Shown here: positions 17,330 through 27,361 of the stretch, one piece after another
How positions within the stretch are numbered: position 1 is the first letter of the stretch
Layout: every line of letters starts with the position of its first letter
Notes under the pieces: model-generated
Databases searched by the model: none
Told to the model about the DNA's origin: nothing
What the model saw: only the letters and a program-made list of their open reading frames with translations
Assembly (NCBI RefSeq): GCF_900176475.1
Contig: NZ_FWXX01000009.1
Span: 86,493-150,492 of the forward strand
Source: Tropicibacter naphthalenivorans
Lineage (GTDB): Bacteria > Pseudomonadota > Alphaproteobacteria > Rhodobacterales > Rhodobacteraceae
Direction of reading: 5' to 3'
DNA length: 64,000 bases
Translations under genes and position numbers: made by a program

Positions 17330-18439
17330 TTAGCTGTTGCGGGCGGTCTCCAGCGCCTTGGGCAGTGCCTCGGCCAGCAGCGCCATATCCTCGGGGCGGC
17401 CTGCGCTGATGCGGATGCAGCGATCTTGGGGCGCGACAAAAGGCATACGCACGAAAATGCCCTGAGCCAGCAGGGCGGCCAGCACCTTGCGCGCGAAATC
17501 GCCATCCTGCCCGCAGTCGACGGCAACGAAATTGGTGGCCGAAGGCAGGGTGGTCAGCCCATTGTCCTTGGCGATGCGGGCGATGTCCTTGCGCGCGGCA
17601 TCCACCAGCCGCAGCACTTCGGTCAGCCACGCGTCATCCGCCAAAGCGGCCAAAGCCCCGGCCATGGCGGGCCGGTTCATGCCGAAATGGTTGCGGATCT
17701 TGTCAAAGGCCTTGATGGTCTCTGCCGCGCCCAGAACATAGCCGATCCGCGCGCCCGCCATGCCATAAGCCTTTGAGAACGTGCGAAAACGCAGAACGCG
17801 CGGGTCTTGCGGGTCGATCTTGGGCGCGGTGCCTTGGGGCGCGAATTCGATATAGGCCTCGTCCAGCGCAAAGACGCAGCCCTCGGGCAGGCGATCCAGC
17901 GCCGCTTCGATGGTTTTGCCGTCGTACCACGTGCCCATGGGGTTGTCGGGGTTGGCGAGGTAGACGATCTTGGCGTCCACCTCGGCGGCCTTGTCGAACA
18001 GCGCCAGAATGTCTTCGCGGTCGTCCTTATACGGCACCTTGTGCAGCACGCCGCCGAACCCCGCCACGTGATAGTTGAACGTCGGATACGCCCCGTCCGA
18101 GGTCACCACCGCGTCGCCCTGGTCCACCAGCAGGCGCACGGTGTACCCCAGCAGCCCGTCAATGCCTTCGCCGATCAGGATATTTTGCGGGGTGCAGGCA
18201 TTGCGCGCGGCCAAAGCGCCCTTGAGGTCCAAATGCGCCGAGTCGGCGTATTTCCAGATCTCGGCGATCTCGTCCTGCATGGCGGCCACCGCAAAGGGCG
18301 AGGGGCCGAACATCGACTCATTTGCGCCAAGCCTTGCCTTAAAGGGAAACCCCTGCGCGCGCTCCTGCACTTCGGGGCCGACGAAGGGCACGGTTTCGGG
18401 CAGGGCTTTGATCAGGGCGGGGTAGCGTGGTCCAGTCAT
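17330..18439 (-). CDS. hisC: Histidinol-phosphate aminotransferase-like PLP enzyme
   Basis: The protein has 369 residues from the ATG at 18439 (MTGPRYPAL). The open frame continues upstream without family similarity. Class I/II aminotransferase motifs are present: ARLGANES near the N-terminus, NPDNPMGT, DEAYIEF, and the PLP lysine in FSKAYGMAGARIGY, with a C-terminal Arg in IRISAG. It fits the HisC family (histidine or aromatic amino acid biosynthesis), but alphaproteobacteria often carry several HisC-like paralogues, so the substrate is not certain. Confidence 0.8.
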   Translation of the reverse strand: MTGPRYPALIKALPETVPFVGPEVQERAQGFPFKARLGANESMFGPSPFAVAAMQDEIAEIWKYADSAHLDLKGALAARNACTPQNILIGEGIDGLLGYTVRLLVDQGDAVVTSDGAYPTFNYHVAGFGGVLHKVPYKDDREDILALFDKAAEVDAKIVYLANPDNPMGTWYDGKTIEAALDRLPEGCVFALDEAYIEFAPQGTAPKIDPQDPRVLRFRTFSKAYGMAGARIGYVLGAAETIKAFDKIRNHFGMNRPAMAGALAALADDAWLTEVLRLVDAARKDIARIAKDNGLTTLPSATNFVAVDCGQDGDFARKVLAALLAQGIFVRMPFVAPQDRCIRISAGRPEDMALLAEALPKALETARNS

Positions 18440-18596
18440 GGCGCGCACTATGGCGCGTCTGGGCGGTTGCGCAAGGGGGTTCTGCGTGTGCCTGCGGGCA
18501 CGAACACGCGCAAAAGGCGGGTTTGCGGGGCAGATCGCTTGACCCCACCGGGGCAACAGGCCAGTTTCGCGCCGAGCAGCCGGGAAAGAGCATAAA

Positions 18597-19883
18597 ATGG
18601 CCAAGACCCCACCCCCTTTTGCCGCCTTTGAATGGATGATCGCGTGGCGCTATTTGCGCGCCAAACGCGCCGAAGGTGGTGTGTCCGTGATGACGTGGAT
18701 CTCGCTTGTGGGGATCACGCTGGCGGTCTTCGCGCTGATCGCGACACTCGCGGTGCGGTCGGGCTTTCGGGCGGAATTCGTGGACACGATCCTTGGATCG
18801 AACGCGCATATCACCGTCTATCACGTGACCCGCACGGATGAGAATGGCCAGAGCACCCGGACTCTGCCGGACCATCTGGGAATGGCGGAACGGGTGCGCG
18901 CCGTGCCCGGCGTGGTGCGCGTGGCGCCCTTGGTCAAGGGGCAGGTGATGGGGACAGCGAACGGCAATAACGCCGGGGTCGAGATCTTTGGCATCGCGGC
19001 TGACGACCTTGCGGCGATCCCCCGCGTGGCGGACCCGGAAACCGGGCGGGGCGATCTGGCGCGCTTTGACGACGGCATCGCCATCGGCTCTGGGGTTGCG
19101 CAAATGCTGGGTGTGGGCGTGGGCGACAGTGTCAAGTTGATCTCGCCCAACGGGGTCAAGACGGCCTTTGGCGTCTCGCCTCGGGTCAAGAGCTATGACG
19201 TGACCTATATCTTTACCGCTGGCCGCTATGACATTGACCGCACGCGGATTTACATGCCCTTCGCCGAGGCGCAGCTGTATTTCAACCGCGAAGGCGTGGC
19301 CGATGAGCTGGAGGTGATCGTGACTGACCCAGAGCGGGTCGAGGACTTGATCACCCCGGTGGCACAGGCCGCAGGCGCAGGGGCGCTGGTCTGGACATGG
19401 CAGGACTCGGCGGGCGGGTTCCTGCGGGCGCTGGAAATCGAGGACAACGTGATGTTCGTGATCTTGTCGGTGCTGGTCCTGATCGCGACGATGAACATCG
19501 TGTCGGGCTTGATCATGCTGGTGAAAAACAAAGGGCGCGACATCGGGATTTTGCGTACCATGGGGCTGACCGAAGGCTCGGTCATGCGGGTGTTTTTTAT
19601 CTGCGGGTCGTTCACCGGGATGATCGGCACGGCCCTGGGCGTGCTGCTGGGGTGTCTGTTCGCGATCTATATCGACCCGATCTTTGCCACGGTGAACTAC
19701 CTTTCTGGGGGCGGGGTCTGGGATCCGTCGATCCGCGGCATCTACGCGTTGCCGGCCAAGCTGCAACTGGCGGATGTGCTGTCGGCGGTGGTGCTGTCGC
19801 TGGGCCTGTCTTTTGTCGTGACGATCTTTCCGGCGCGGCGGGCGGCCCGCATGAACCCGGTCGAGGCGCTGCGTTATGAATGA
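18597..19883 (+). CDS. lolC: Lipoprotein-releasing ABC permease LolC/LolE family
   Basis: The protein has 428 residues with an N-terminal anchor helix (WISLVGITLAVFALIATLAV), a large periplasmic domain, and three C-terminal membrane helices (start NVMFVILSVLVLIATMNIVSGL). It ends AARMNPVEALRYE, the FtsX/LolE signature. It pairs with LolD to extract lipoproteins from the inner membrane for LolA. Only one permease is present, as expected for a LolF-like homodimer in alphaproteobacteria. LolD follows after 90 bases. Confidence 0.92.
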   Translation: MAKTPPPFAAFEWMIAWRYLRAKRAEGGVSVMTWISLVGITLAVFALIATLAVRSGFRAEFVDTILGSNAHITVYHVTRTDENGQSTRTLPDHLGMAERVRAVPGVVRVAPLVKGQVMGTANGNNAGVEIFGIAADDLAAIPRVADPETGRGDLARFDDGIAIGSGVAQMLGVGVGDSVKLISPNGVKTAFGVSPRVKSYDVTYIFTAGRYDIDRTRIYMPFAEAQLYFNREGVADELEVIVTDPERVEDLITPVAQAAGAGALVWTWQDSAGGFLRALEIEDNVMFVILSVLVLIATMNIVSGLIMLVKNKGRDIGILRTMGLTEGSVMRVFFICGSFTGMIGTALGVLLGCLFAIYIDPIFATVNYLSGGGVWDPSIRGIYALPAKLQLADVLSAVVLSLGLSFVVTIFPARRAARMNPVEALRYE

Positions 19884-19906
19884 TCTGACCGCTCTCCGCC
19901 GGTGCC

Positions 19907-19950
19907 AAATTCCTTCCAAGGAATTTGCAAATCTTTTGGGAAAAGATTTG
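19907..19950. repeat. Two adjacent perfect palindromes between lolC and lolD
   Basis: AAATTCCTT-CC-AAGGAATTT (19907-19926) is followed at once by CAAATCTTTT-GGG-AAAAGATTTG (19928-19950). The arms are 9 and 10 bp with minimal loops. The AT-rich, paired arrangement looks like a REP/BIME-type intergenic repeat of Roseobacter genomes. It could modulate expression between the two genes. Confidence 0.6.
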
Positions 19951-19973
19951 TCCCACTTCGTAACGAGGGTCTC

Positions 19974-20657
<684 letters not shown>

Positions 20658-20774
20658 CCCAAGAAAATAACCTTAAGGAATTAACCTTAACCGCCCGTAA
20701 ACGGCCCCAGACCGGCCCGATTTCTGACGTGATCTCTGCATAGCTTGCGCAAGATTATGTGTGAGAGGTGCGCC

Positions 20775-21986
20775 ATGGGCTTGGAACTGTTGATGTTGAT
20801 GATCGGCTTGCTGCCGATGACGGTGGCTGCCGTTGGCCCCACCGGCGAAGACGACACCGCAGATGCGGACACCGTGGAGGACACGGACGACGACACCGTG
20901 GCAGAGACCACGGACGAACCAGCAGAAGAGACGGCAGATGAGGCTGGGGACGCCGCCGATGCCGTGACCGACCCGGCCACGCCGGAGAGCCCGACCAGCG
21001 AAGATACCGTCAGCGCCGCAGGCGAGACCGTCACCGGGACCGATGGCAACGACAGCCTCGTGGGCACCGAAGGCGACGACACGATCCTTGGGGCCGATGG
21101 CCTTGACGCGCTGTCCGGAGGGCTTGGCGACGACTCGCTGGATGGCGGCACTGGCGCGGACCTGCTGAACGGCGAAGACGGCGCGGACACGCTGCTGGGC
21201 CAAGAGGGCGATGACACGCTCTTGGGCGGCGATGGCGACGACGCGCTGTTTGGCGGTGCGGATGCCGATTCCCTGTCCGGCGGCATTGGCATGGACAGCC
21301 TGCTCGGCGAGCTTGGCGCAGACACGCTGGTGGGTGGGGCCGGTGACGACATCCTGTATGGCGCGGCCCCGGGCGAAGTGGACGCGGCCTCGGACGAGCT
21401 GGACGGCGGCACGGGCGACGATGCCCTTTTCCTGGATGCCACCGATGTGGGGCTTGGCGGCGAAGGGGCGGATGCCTTCTACATGCTCGGCAGTGCCACC
21501 GTCAGCGATTTCGACGTGGCCGAAGACATGCTGATCGTGCCTTATCCGGGCGGAACGGCGCCGACCTTGGCCAGCCAGACCTTGACCGACACGGGCCTGA
21601 CGATGACCCTGTCCGACGCGACAGAGATTGTGCTGACCGGGGTGACCACCGAATTCGCCGAAGACCCGATCATCTATCTGGACACCACCGACGCCGAGGC
21701 TACGATCACAGCAGACACGACCGAAGACCCGGCCTATGATCCTGCGGATGACACGGCAGAAACGCCAGATGCAGAGACCACCGATACCGTGACCCGTGAT
21801 GCCCCGAGCGGCGAAGACACCGCACCTGCGGCGGATGAGGCGGTCGTGGATAGCGAAACGACGGCAGCCGATACTCCGGCGGACGACCCGGCTGGCACCA
21901 CTGCAGCGGATGCCGATGCAGCGGATGCAACCATAGCGGACTCAGGGGCCGACGCGACCCTGCCATTGACCCCTGCCGAGCTTTGA
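20775..21986 (+). CDS. RTX-type calcium-binding repeat protein, highly acidic
   Basis: The protein has about 403 residues from the ATG at 20775, preceded by GAGAGGTG. It starts with a hydrophobic stretch (LELLMLMIGLLPMTVAAV), then a Thr/Asp/Glu-rich segment. About eight RTX nonapeptides of the GGxGxDxLx type follow between residues ~70 and 200 (GGLGDDSLDGG, GGDGDDALFGG). A beta-rich domain and a second acidic Thr/Ala/Asp-rich tail complete it. RTX repeats fold on calcium after export. It is probably secreted or surface-attached. No type I secretion ABC genes are adjacent. Function is unknown. Confidence 0.75.
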   Translation: MGLELLMLMIGLLPMTVAAVGPTGEDDTADADTVEDTDDDTVAETTDEPAEETADEAGDAADAVTDPATPESPTSEDTVSAAGETVTGTDGNDSLVGTEGDDTILGADGLDALSGGLGDDSLDGGTGADLLNGEDGADTLLGQEGDDTLLGGDGDDALFGGADADSLSGGIGMDSLLGELGADTLVGGAGDDILYGAAPGEVDAASDELDGGTGDDALFLDATDVGLGGEGADAFYMLGSATVSDFDVAEDMLIVPYPGGTAPTLASQTLTDTGLTMTLSDATEIVLTGVTTEFAEDPIIYLDTTDAEATITADTTEDPAYDPADDTAETPDAETTDTVTRDAPSGEDTAPAADEAVVDSETTAADTPADDPAGTTAADADAADATIADSGADATLPLTPAEL

Positions 21987-22072
21987 TCTGACCAACAAGT
22001 CCCCTTGTGCTGCGGTAATAACCTACCGTAGGGATAGACTTTAGTCGGATATTTTCGAACGCCGGGGGCCTC

Positions 22073-23047
22073 ATGCCAATCGTTTCAGTGCTTGACATCG
22101 CGCAGCAGTCGCGGGCCGCGATGCTTGCACATGGGGCCAGCCCCACGGTCGCACGGGAAATGTCACGCGCCATCGCCTGGGCAGAGGCGCGCGGGAACCG
22201 GATTTGCGGGCTGTACTACCTCGAAAGCTATTGCCAGCAGATGAAAACGGGCCGCGTCGACGGGCAGGCTGTCCCGCAGGTGCATCACCCGCGCCCCGCC
22301 GAAATCGTGGTCGATGCGCGTCATGGCTTTGCGCAGCCCGCCTTTAGCGCGGGGCTGGACGCGGCGTTGCAAGCGGCCAAGGACAATGGCATCGCGCGGC
22401 TTGGGATCATCAACGCGCACACCTGCACGGCCTTGGGGTATTTCACCAAACGCATCGCTCTGGGCGGCTGTATCGGCGTGGGGTTTACCAACGCCTCGCC
22501 GATTGTTGCGCCTCCGGGCGGCAAGACCCGCGTGATCGGCACGAACCCGATCGCCTTTGCGGTGCCCGACGGCAACGGCGCGGTGTCGATGATGTTCGAC
22601 CAGGCCACCACCACCGTGGCCCTTGGCGCGGTGACCATGGCCAAAGCGGCGGGCGAGCCGATCCCCGAAGGCTGGGCCTTGGACAAGGACGGCGCGCCGA
22701 CCACCGACCCGGATGCGGCGCTTCAAGGCTCGCTGTGCAGCGCCGGCGGCTACAAGGGCTGGGGGTTTGGTCTGATGTCCGAGGTGCTCGCGGCCTGTCT
22801 GCTGGGCGGCACGCTAAGCAAGGACGTCGCCCCGCTCAAGGCGCCCGATGGCGCGCCGCATGATCTGGCCCATAGCTTTGTACTGATCCACCCGTCGGAT
22901 GCGACCTTCTTTGACCGGATGCGCACGCTGGCGCAGGCGGTGGCCGCGGACGAAGGCTGCCGGATGCCGGGGCAGGACAAGCTGCCCAAGGAAGCGGTCG
23001 AGGTGCCCGATGCCCTGTGGGCCTTGGTGCAGCGGCTGGCGGGCTAG
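22073..23047 (+). CDS. Malate/L-lactate dehydrogenase-family NAD(P)-dependent oxidoreductase
   Basis: The protein has 324 residues and belongs to the Ldh_2 superfamily (not the Rossmann lactate dehydrogenases). Visible motifs are GIINAHTCTALGYF, the nucleotide-binding IGTNPIAFAVP and GGYKGWGFGLMSEVL. Relatives reduce or oxidise 2-oxoacids, ureidoglycolate or delta-1-piperideine-2-carboxylate, and the substrate cannot be chosen here. Its stop overlaps the convergent DMT transporter gene by 4 bp. Confidence 0.85.
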   Translation: MPIVSVLDIAQQSRAAMLAHGASPTVAREMSRAIAWAEARGNRICGLYYLESYCQQMKTGRVDGQAVPQVHHPRPAEIVVDARHGFAQPAFSAGLDAALQAAKDNGIARLGIINAHTCTALGYFTKRIALGGCIGVGFTNASPIVAPPGGKTRVIGTNPIAFAVPDGNGAVSMMFDQATTTVALGAVTMAKAAGEPIPEGWALDKDGAPTTDPDAALQGSLCSAGGYKGWGFGLMSEVLAACLLGGTLSKDVAPLKAPDGAPHDLAHSFVLIHPSDATFFDRMRTLAQAVAADEGCRMPGQDKLPKEAVEVPDALWALVQRLAG

Positions 23048-23493
23048 GCGCGCTGGGTGATCCAGACGCCAAGCGCCATGACCGCGATACCAAGCGCGCG
23101 TTTCATGTCCAAGGGCGAAATGCGCGCGCCGAACAGGCCGAAATGGTCGATGGCGGCGGCGCTGATCAACTGCCCGATCAGCACAAAGAACACCGCATTG
23201 CCTACCCCGAACTTGGGCGCGATAAAGGTCACCGACAGCACGTAGAAGGCTACGAAAAACCCGCCCGTCAGCAGGTGGCGCGGCACCTGCGTCACGCCGG
23301 TCATCCCGCCGCCGCCGCGCGCCAGCCACACCACCAGCGTCGCCGTAAAGGCCACGCAGAACAGCACCATCGCCGCCCCCACGGGCGAGCCAAGCCGCTG
23401 CCCCAGCGTTCCGTTCAAGGCCGCAAGGATCGGGATACCCATCCCGGCGAGCAGCATCACCAGCGCGTATTGTGTCATCTTGGGGTCTTTCAT
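23044..23493 (-). CDS. DMT-family transporter, YdcZ/DUF606 type
   Basis: The protein has 149 residues with about five hydrophobic helices (YALVMLLAGMGIPILAALNGTLGQRLGSP at the start, FFVLIGQLISAA later). The N-terminal NGxLGxxxGSP motif is typical of DUF606/YdcZ half-size DMT proteins. Such proteins usually act as dimers in the inner membrane; the substrate is unknown. The ATG at 23493 overlaps the stop of the upstream thioesterase gene (ATGA), so the two are coupled. Confidence 0.8.
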   Translation of the reverse strand: MKDPKMTQYALVMLLAGMGIPILAALNGTLGQRLGSPVGAAMVLFCVAFTATLVVWLARGGGGMTGVTQVPRHLLTGGFFVAFYVLSVTFIAPKFGVGNAVFFVLIGQLISAAAIDHFGLFGARISPLDMKRALGIAVMALGVWITQRA

Positions 23494-23897
23494 GGCTGGA
23501 AAAAGGTGGCGGTTGCGGCGGCGACTTGGCGGCCATCGGGCTGTGCGGTCAGCACTGCTTCGGCGAACAACAAGGCGCGCCCGCCCTTGATGATGCGGGC
23601 CTCGCAGCGGATGCGCTCGCCCTTGGCGGCCGACAGGAACCGCGTTTCCAGATTGGTGGTTGCCACGGGCTTGAATTCGCGCAGGAATCCCGCGCAGGCA
23701 AAGACCATGGCCGTGTCCGCCAGCGTCGCCAGGGCTTGCCCGCAGACGATGCCGCCGACGCGGGAGATGTCCGGCGTGATCGGGATCTCCAGCACTGCGC
23801 CCTGCGGCGAGATTTCGGTCACAGTCGGGGATAAGCTTTTGACCCAAGGGGCGAAATTCTCTTCCAACAGGGTTTGCGCGGTGGCAGGGTCTAGCAT
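23490..23897 (-). CDS. PaaI-type hotdog-fold thioesterase
   Basis: The protein has 135 residues from the ATG at 23897, supported by AGAGG five bases upstream. The hotdog central region reads RVGGIVCGQALATLADTAMVFAC, followed by TTNLETRFLSAAKGE, which is the PaaI/YbgC-like pattern. It would hydrolyse acyl- or aryl-CoA thioesters. It is coupled to the DMT transporter gene by a 4-bp overlap. The substrate is unknown. Confidence 0.82.
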   Translation of the reverse strand: MLDPATAQTLLEENFAPWVKSLSPTVTEISPQGAVLEIPITPDISRVGGIVCGQALATLADTAMVFACAGFLREFKPVATTNLETRFLSAAKGERIRCEARIIKGGRALLFAEAVLTAQPDGRQVAAATATFFQP

Positions 23898-24026
23898 GAA
23901 AACCTCTTTGTTTGTTGCGTCCACAATGGACGCAAGCGGGCCGCCTGTCACCTGCGATGATGCAGATCAAGGCCTTGGCCCGCAAGGCGAGAGAGGCTAG
24001 AGCACGAGCAGGCAAGGAGACGGGCA

Positions 24027-24467
24027 ATGACATATAAGATACTCGCCATAGGTGCGGCGCTGCTGGTTTTGGCGGCCTGCGATGGGCTGCCGGTGGCCAA
24101 GGCGGACAAGACCCCTGTGGTCAGCAGCGCAGGCGACGCGGCGGCGGGCAAGGCGATTTTCGACAGCTATTGCGTGACCTGCCACGGCAAGGGCGGGCAG
24201 GGCGACGGGCCGTTGTCGCAGGACCTGCCCACGGCCCCTGCTGATCTGACCATGCTGTCAGAGGTCAACGACGGCGCGTTCCCGTCCGAACGGGTGATGG
24301 CGCAGATTTACGGCTATCCGGGGCGCTATCATCGTGGCTTGATGCCTGAATTCGGCCCGATGCTGGACGGGCCGATGGTCGAATGGACCTCGCCCGAGGG
24401 TGAAAAACTGATGACTCCCAAAGCGTTGCTGGATCTGGTGAGCTATCTCCAGAGCCTTCAGCAGTAA
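24027..24467 (+). CDS. Lipoprotein cytochrome c (class I)
   Basis: The protein has 146 residues with a lipoprotein signal ending LVLAAC (Cys 18). One haem c site is CVTCHGKGGQGDG (CxxCH) and the likely axial Met is in GLMPEFG. It would be an anchored periplasmic electron carrier. A similar gene follows after a 9-base gap, and the two share layout and C-terminal motif, so they are tandem paralogues. Confidence 0.88.
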   Translation: MTYKILAIGAALLVLAACDGLPVAKADKTPVVSSAGDAAAGKAIFDSYCVTCHGKGGQGDGPLSQDLPTAPADLTMLSEVNDGAFPSERVMAQIYGYPGRYHRGLMPEFGPMLDGPMVEWTSPEGEKLMTPKALLDLVSYLQSLQQ

Positions 24468-24476
24468 GAAAGGGCG

Positions 24477-24893
24477 ATGATGCGAAAGATCGTGATGGGC
24501 ATGGCGGGCGCGCTGGCGCTGGCGGGCTGTGTCGAGAAAGACGTGATGCCGGGGCCGCAGGACGGCAAGGCGTTGTTCATGGAAAACTGCGCGGTGTGCC
24601 ACGGCGCAGACGGCAAAGGCGACGGAGAGATGGCCCGCGCCATGGTCAAGCCGCCCAAGAACCTGACTCTGATCGCGGTGCGCAATGGCGACGCCTTCCC
24701 GCGCGCGCGGATCATGTCGGTGATCGACGGCTATGCGCGCTCGGACATGGCGGGGCCGGGGATGCCGGAATTCGGCGCTTTGCTCGAAGGCGACTTGGTG
24801 CCGTTCGACAGTGGCGACGGCAAGCAGACGCCCACCCCGCGCAAGCTGGTGGCTTTGCTCGAATATCTCGAAACCATTCAGGCCACGCGCTAA
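24477..24893 (+). CDS. Second lipoprotein cytochrome c
   Basis: The protein has 138 residues with a lipobox LALAGC (Cys 18) and haem site CAVCHGADGKGDG. The axial Met candidate is in GPGMPEFGALL, matching the upstream cytochrome. The tandem arrangement suggests a dedicated electron-transfer pair. No oxidase or dehydrogenase partner is adjacent. It overlaps the convergent TetR gene by 4 bp. Confidence 0.87.
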   Translation: MMRKIVMGMAGALALAGCVEKDVMPGPQDGKALFMENCAVCHGADGKGDGEMARAMVKPPKNLTLIAVRNGDAFPRARIMSVIDGYARSDMAGPGMPEFGALLEGDLVPFDSGDGKQTPTPRKLVALLEYLETIQATR

Positions 24894-25477
24894 GCGGCCA
24901 CCGCCTTGCGGACCATGTCCCAGTAGACCGCCTGCACCTGCGTTACGGACAGGCGGCCTGCTTGTCGGTACCACGTTGTCACGCCGGTCAGCATGGCGAT
25001 GACCGCCAGCGTGGCGATCTTGGTGTCGGCGACCTCAAACACACCTTGCGCGCGGCCCTGTTCAAGGATCGCCTCAAGGCGGTTTTCATAGGTGCGGCGC
25101 AGGGCTTCGATCTGGGCGAAGTTCTCAGGGCTCAGGTTGCGCAGCTCCATGTAGGAAATGAACACCGCCTCGGGCCGGTCGAGATGAAAGGCGATGTGGA
25201 AGTCGACGAAATCGCGCAGGCGGTCCTGCGGGGTATTCAGCGCGGGGCGCTCCTCGCAAGCCGCCAGCAGATCGTCCATGTGGCCCTTCATCAGGCTGAA
25301 CAGAAGCGCCTGCTTGTCGGGGATGTAGTTGTACAGCGCCCCCGCCTGCACGCCGACCTCGCCCGCGATCTGCCGCATGGACACGGCGGCAAAGCCATGT
25401 TTGGCAAACAGCGCCAAGGCCGCGCTGCGGATGCGCGGGCCGGTGATTTCAGAATGACTGCCTTGGGTTCTTGCCAT
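24890..25477 (-). CDS. TetR-family transcriptional regulator
   Basis: The protein has 195 residues. An N-terminal TetR HTH (IRSAALALFAKHGFAAVSMRQIAGEVGVQAGALYNY, residues ~16-50) precedes a ligand-binding helical domain. TetR proteins usually repress adjacent or divergent genes; the divergent neighbour is the small lipoprotein at 25568. The ligand is unknown. Confidence 0.88.
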   Translation of the reverse strand: MARTQGSHSEITGPRIRSAALALFAKHGFAAVSMRQIAGEVGVQAGALYNYIPDKQALLFSLMKGHMDDLLAACEERPALNTPQDRLRDFVDFHIAFHLDRPEAVFISYMELRNLSPENFAQIEALRRTYENRLEAILEQGRAQGVFEVADTKIATLAVIAMLTGVTTWYRQAGRLSVTQVQAVYWDMVRKAVAA

Positions 25478-25567
25478 GGCCCAGCGTAACTGAACGCGCG
25501 TTCATATCCAAGAGCCCACGCGCGCAGGACGCTTGCCCCGGACGCGGGACTGCGGCATGAGGGTAAC

Positions 25568-25885
25568 ATGACGTTTACCACGCGCCTTTTCTGTGCCGCT
25601 TTGCTGGCGGGCCTTGCCGGATGCACCCAGTTCCCGGAGCTCGACGCGGTGCAGACGCCGGGGATCGAGAACGCGGCCTATCCCGATCTGGTACCTTTGG
25701 ACGATCTGCTGAACGCCTCTGCGCCCAGCGTGACGCCGGAAATGGCGGCGGGCCTTGAGGCGCGCGCGGCGGGCCTGCGGGCGCGGGCGGCGCGATTGCA
25801 GCGCACCAGCGTGGCCCAGCCGCGCAGCACGGCGGCGCGTGTGGCGCGTTTGCGGCAAAAGGCGGCGGCGCTGCGGGCGCAGTAA
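25568..25885 (+). CDS. Small lipoprotein of unknown function
   Basis: The protein has 105 residues. A signal peptide ends in a lipobox LAGLAGC (Cys 19), and a Pro/Asp-containing segment and an Ala/Arg-rich helical tail follow. It would be membrane-anchored and face the periplasm. No family is recognised. It is divergent from the TetR gene and may be its target. Confidence 0.65.
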   Translation: MTFTTRLFCAALLAGLAGCTQFPELDAVQTPGIENAAYPDLVPLDDLLNASAPSVTPEMAAGLEARAAGLRARAARLQRTSVAQPRSTAARVARLRQKAAALRAQ

Positions 25886-25987
25886 GTGGGCCACAAAGCG
25901 GCCCATGCGGCTGTTCGGCCAGTTGCGCAAGGGCCGCTTTGCGGATAACCGATGCGCAAACGATCACGCCCACTAAGGAGCCTACTT

Positions 25988-27274
25988 ATGTCCCACCCCT
26001 TGCGTCTTGGTATTGCCGGTCTTGGGACCGTGGGCGCCGGTGTCGTCAAGATCGTCCGCCAAAAGGCGGCGCTGCTGGCCGAACGTGCGGGCCGCGAGGT
26101 GCAGATTACCGCTGTGTCCGCGCGCAACCGTGACAAGGATCGCGGCGTGTCCCTGACCGATTACGCATGGGAAGACGATCCGGTCGCGCTGGCGACTCGC
26201 GACGACGTGGACGTCTACATCGAACTGGTCGGCGGCAGCGACGGCCCGGCCAAAGCTTCGGTCGAGGCGGCGCTGAAAGCGGGCAAGGACGTGGTCACCG
26301 CCAACAAGGCGCTGCTGGCGCACCACGGGCAAGAGCTGGCCGAACTGGCCGAGGCCAACGGCGCGGTGCTGCGCTTTGAGGCGGCGGTTGCGGGCGGCAT
26401 CCCGATCATCAAGGCGCTGACAGAGTCCCTCGCGGGCAACGAAGTCCAGCGCGTCATGGGCGTGATGAACGGCACCTGCAACTACATCCTGACCCGGATG
26501 GAAGACGGCGGGCTGACCTATGACGAAGCCTTTGCCGAGGCCGACGGGCTGGGCTATCTCGAAGCGGACCCCAACCTTGACGTTGGGGGGATCGACGCGG
26601 GGCACAAGCTGTCGCTGCTGGCGGCGATTGCCTTTGGCACGCAGGTGAACTTTGACGCGGTCGAGCTGGAAGGCATCGGCAAGATCACCATCGAGGACAT
26701 CCGCCAGGCCTGCGACATGGGCTACAAGATCAAGCTGCTGGGTGTCTCCCGCATGACGGGCCGCGGGCTGGAACAGACCATGACGCCGTGCCTTGTGCCT
26801 GCGTCCTCGCCCCTTGGGCAGCTGGTGGGCGGCACGAACATGGTGGTCGTCGAGGGCGATCAGGTCGGCCAGATCGTCATGCGCGGCGCGGGTGCGGGCG
26901 AAGGCCCGACCGCCTCGGCTGTCATGGGCGACGTGATGGACATCGCGCGCGGTTTGCGCGTGTCGACCTTTGGGCAGGCGGCGTCTTCGTTGAAACCGGC
27001 AACCCCGGCGCAATCGACCATGCCCGCGCCCTACTACCTGCGCATGGGGCTGGTGGACAAACCCGGCGCGCTGGCGAAAATTGCGACCGCTCTGGGCGAG
27101 GCGGGCGTCTCGATCAACCGGATGCGCCAGTATGACCACGTCGAAGGCGCGGCCCCGGTGCTGATCGTGACCCATAAAACCACCCGCGCGGCGCTGGAAA
27201 CCGCCCTGCGCGGCATGTCCGCCACGGGCGTCGTGGTGGCCGAACCTGTCGCTTTGCGCATCGAAAACGTTTAA
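25988..27274 (+). CDS. hom: Homoserine dehydrogenase
   Basis: The protein has 428 residues from the ATG at 25988, preceded by AAGGAG. It has a Rossmann motif GIAGLGTVGAGVV, a VTANKALL segment, catalytic-domain motifs GVMNGTCNYIL and EADGLGYLEADPNLDVGGIDAGHKL, and a C-terminal ACT domain (LVDKPGALAKIATALGEAGVSI) for feedback control. It converts aspartate semialdehyde to homoserine for threonine and methionine synthesis. It is followed by glpX, an order common in Rhodobacterales. Confidence 0.97.
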   Translation: MSHPLRLGIAGLGTVGAGVVKIVRQKAALLAERAGREVQITAVSARNRDKDRGVSLTDYAWEDDPVALATRDDVDVYIELVGGSDGPAKASVEAALKAGKDVVTANKALLAHHGQELAELAEANGAVLRFEAAVAGGIPIIKALTESLAGNEVQRVMGVMNGTCNYILTRMEDGGLTYDEAFAEADGLGYLEADPNLDVGGIDAGHKLSLLAAIAFGTQVNFDAVELEGIGKITIEDIRQACDMGYKIKLLGVSRMTGRGLEQTMTPCLVPASSPLGQLVGGTNMVVVEGDQVGQIVMRGAGAGEGPTASAVMGDVMDIARGLRVSTFGQAASSLKPATPAQSTMPAPYYLRMGLVDKPGALAKIATALGEAGVSINRMRQYDHVEGAAPVLIVTHKTTRAALETALRGMSATGVVVAEPVALRIENV

Positions 27275-27361
27275 CCTTTGCACTGTTAGCGCGACCGGGC
27301 TTGTCCCGGTTGCCCCCAGAGGGCTAGATCGCGTTAACCCCATATTTTCCAAGGAAGACCC

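Noticed and set aside
20671..20692. CtrA-type binding site (TTAA repeats before the RTX gene)
   Set aside because: Three TTAA motifs are present but none has the 7-base spacing of the full CtrA box, so this remains unsupported.
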